Part shown: in pieces, positions 63,873 to 64,000 of the stretch
How positions within the stretch are numbered: the stretch's first letter is position 1
Layout of the letters: each line of letters begins with the position of its first letter
NCBI RefSeq assembly: GCF_018729455.1
Contig: NZ_JAHHZF010000010.1
Location: 1 to 64,000 of the forward strand
From: Prosthecodimorpha staleyi
GTDB taxonomy: Bacteria > Pseudomonadota > Alphaproteobacteria > Rhizobiales > Ancalomicrobiaceae
Length of the DNA: 64,000 nt
Reading direction: 5' to 3'
Program-made: the position numbers and the translations under genes
Notes under the pieces: model-generated
Databases searched by the model: none
Told to the model about the DNA's origin: nothing
Seen by the model: the letters and a program-made list of their open reading frames with translations, nothing else

Positions 63873-64000
63873 TCAGCCGGCGACAGTCATTCCGCGCAGC
63901 GTCGCCAGGGTGTGGCGCGCGATCATGAATTCCTCGTCGGTCGGGATGACCAGGGCCCGGACGCGGCTCCCCGCCGCCGAGACGACCGTGTCGCGGCGCA
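63873..64000 (-). CDS. ackA: Acetate kinase, C-terminal end (partial)
   Basis: The last 42 codons of a minus-strand gene that continues beyond the window. The sequence '[23 protein letters not shown]' is the conserved C-terminal signature of acetate kinase, which makes acetyl phosphate from acetate and ATP. Only the end is visible, so completeness cannot be judged. Confidence 0.85.
   Translation of the reverse strand, partial: RRDTVVSAAGSRVRALVIPTDEEFMIARHTLATLRGMTVAG

Overview
The window is about 70% GC and looks like the chromosome of an alphaproteobacterium of the order Hyphomicrobiales (Rhizobiales). The reasons are the infB-rbfA-truB-rpsO-pnp core cluster, the charged IF-2 N-terminal extension, an MbfA-type iron exporter behind a possible Irr box, QueG, and a large set of amino-acid, sugar and sulfonate ABC systems. 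The genus cannot be fixed from the sequence alone.

Layout. 1-10.5 kb is the translation/RNA core: infB (5' end outside the window), an unusual inserted YcxB-like membrane gene, rbfA, truB, a small SH3 protein, a divergent LysR/MFS pair, rpsO, a 547-base leader with two strong hairpins, and pnp with a clear terminator. 10.5-22.2 kb holds housekeeping and miscellaneous genes: a VOC dioxygenase-like protein, an SDR, a GNAT, SH3 proteins, a 2-hydroxyacid dehydrogenase, a Tat-exported amine oxidase, mbfA, dut, cysK, queG and a cytochrome c.

22.2-25.4 kb is a scrambled accessory patch. It contains ten copies of a 7-bp tandem repeat, tRNA-Arg(CCG), a decayed tyrosine integrase directly after the tRNA, an AT-richer hypothetical gene, two phage-like fragments and a truncated TetR gene: the worn remains of a tRNA-integrated element. 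25.4-28.3 kb has an HxlR regulator divergent from a SnoaL-like/SDR pair, a MarR regulator with a near-perfect operator, and a DUF1398 protein.

28.4-48.2 kb is the most interesting region, two related catabolic modules. Module I (28.4-36.4 kb) has a polar amino-acid ABC transporter, a DapA-family lyase and a three-subunit flavoenzyme of the HcnABC / D-hydroxyproline dehydrogenase / opine oxidase type. Module II (37.4-48.2 kb) has two paralogous FCD-type GntR regulators, an M20 peptidase, an aspartate-dehydrogenase-like enzyme, a solute-binding protein and permease without an ATPase, a phosphotriesterase-family hydrolase, a second DapA-family lyase, and one 977-residue protein that fuses all three subunits of the same flavoenzyme type. 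A common inverted repeat (GCATAC-N5-GTATRC) lies upstream of four transcription units, suggesting one regulon. The substrate is not known; a cyclic imino acid or opine-like compound is the best guess.

48.2-56.4 kb is a LacI-controlled carbohydrate operon (binding protein, two permeases, ATPase, GH31 glucosidase). 56.5-62.3 kb is an ssuE-ssuA-ssuD-ssuC-ssuB-ssuA sulfonate operon with two binding proteins, divergent from an FAD/NAD(P)-binding protein. The window ends in the C-terminus of acetate kinase on the minus strand.
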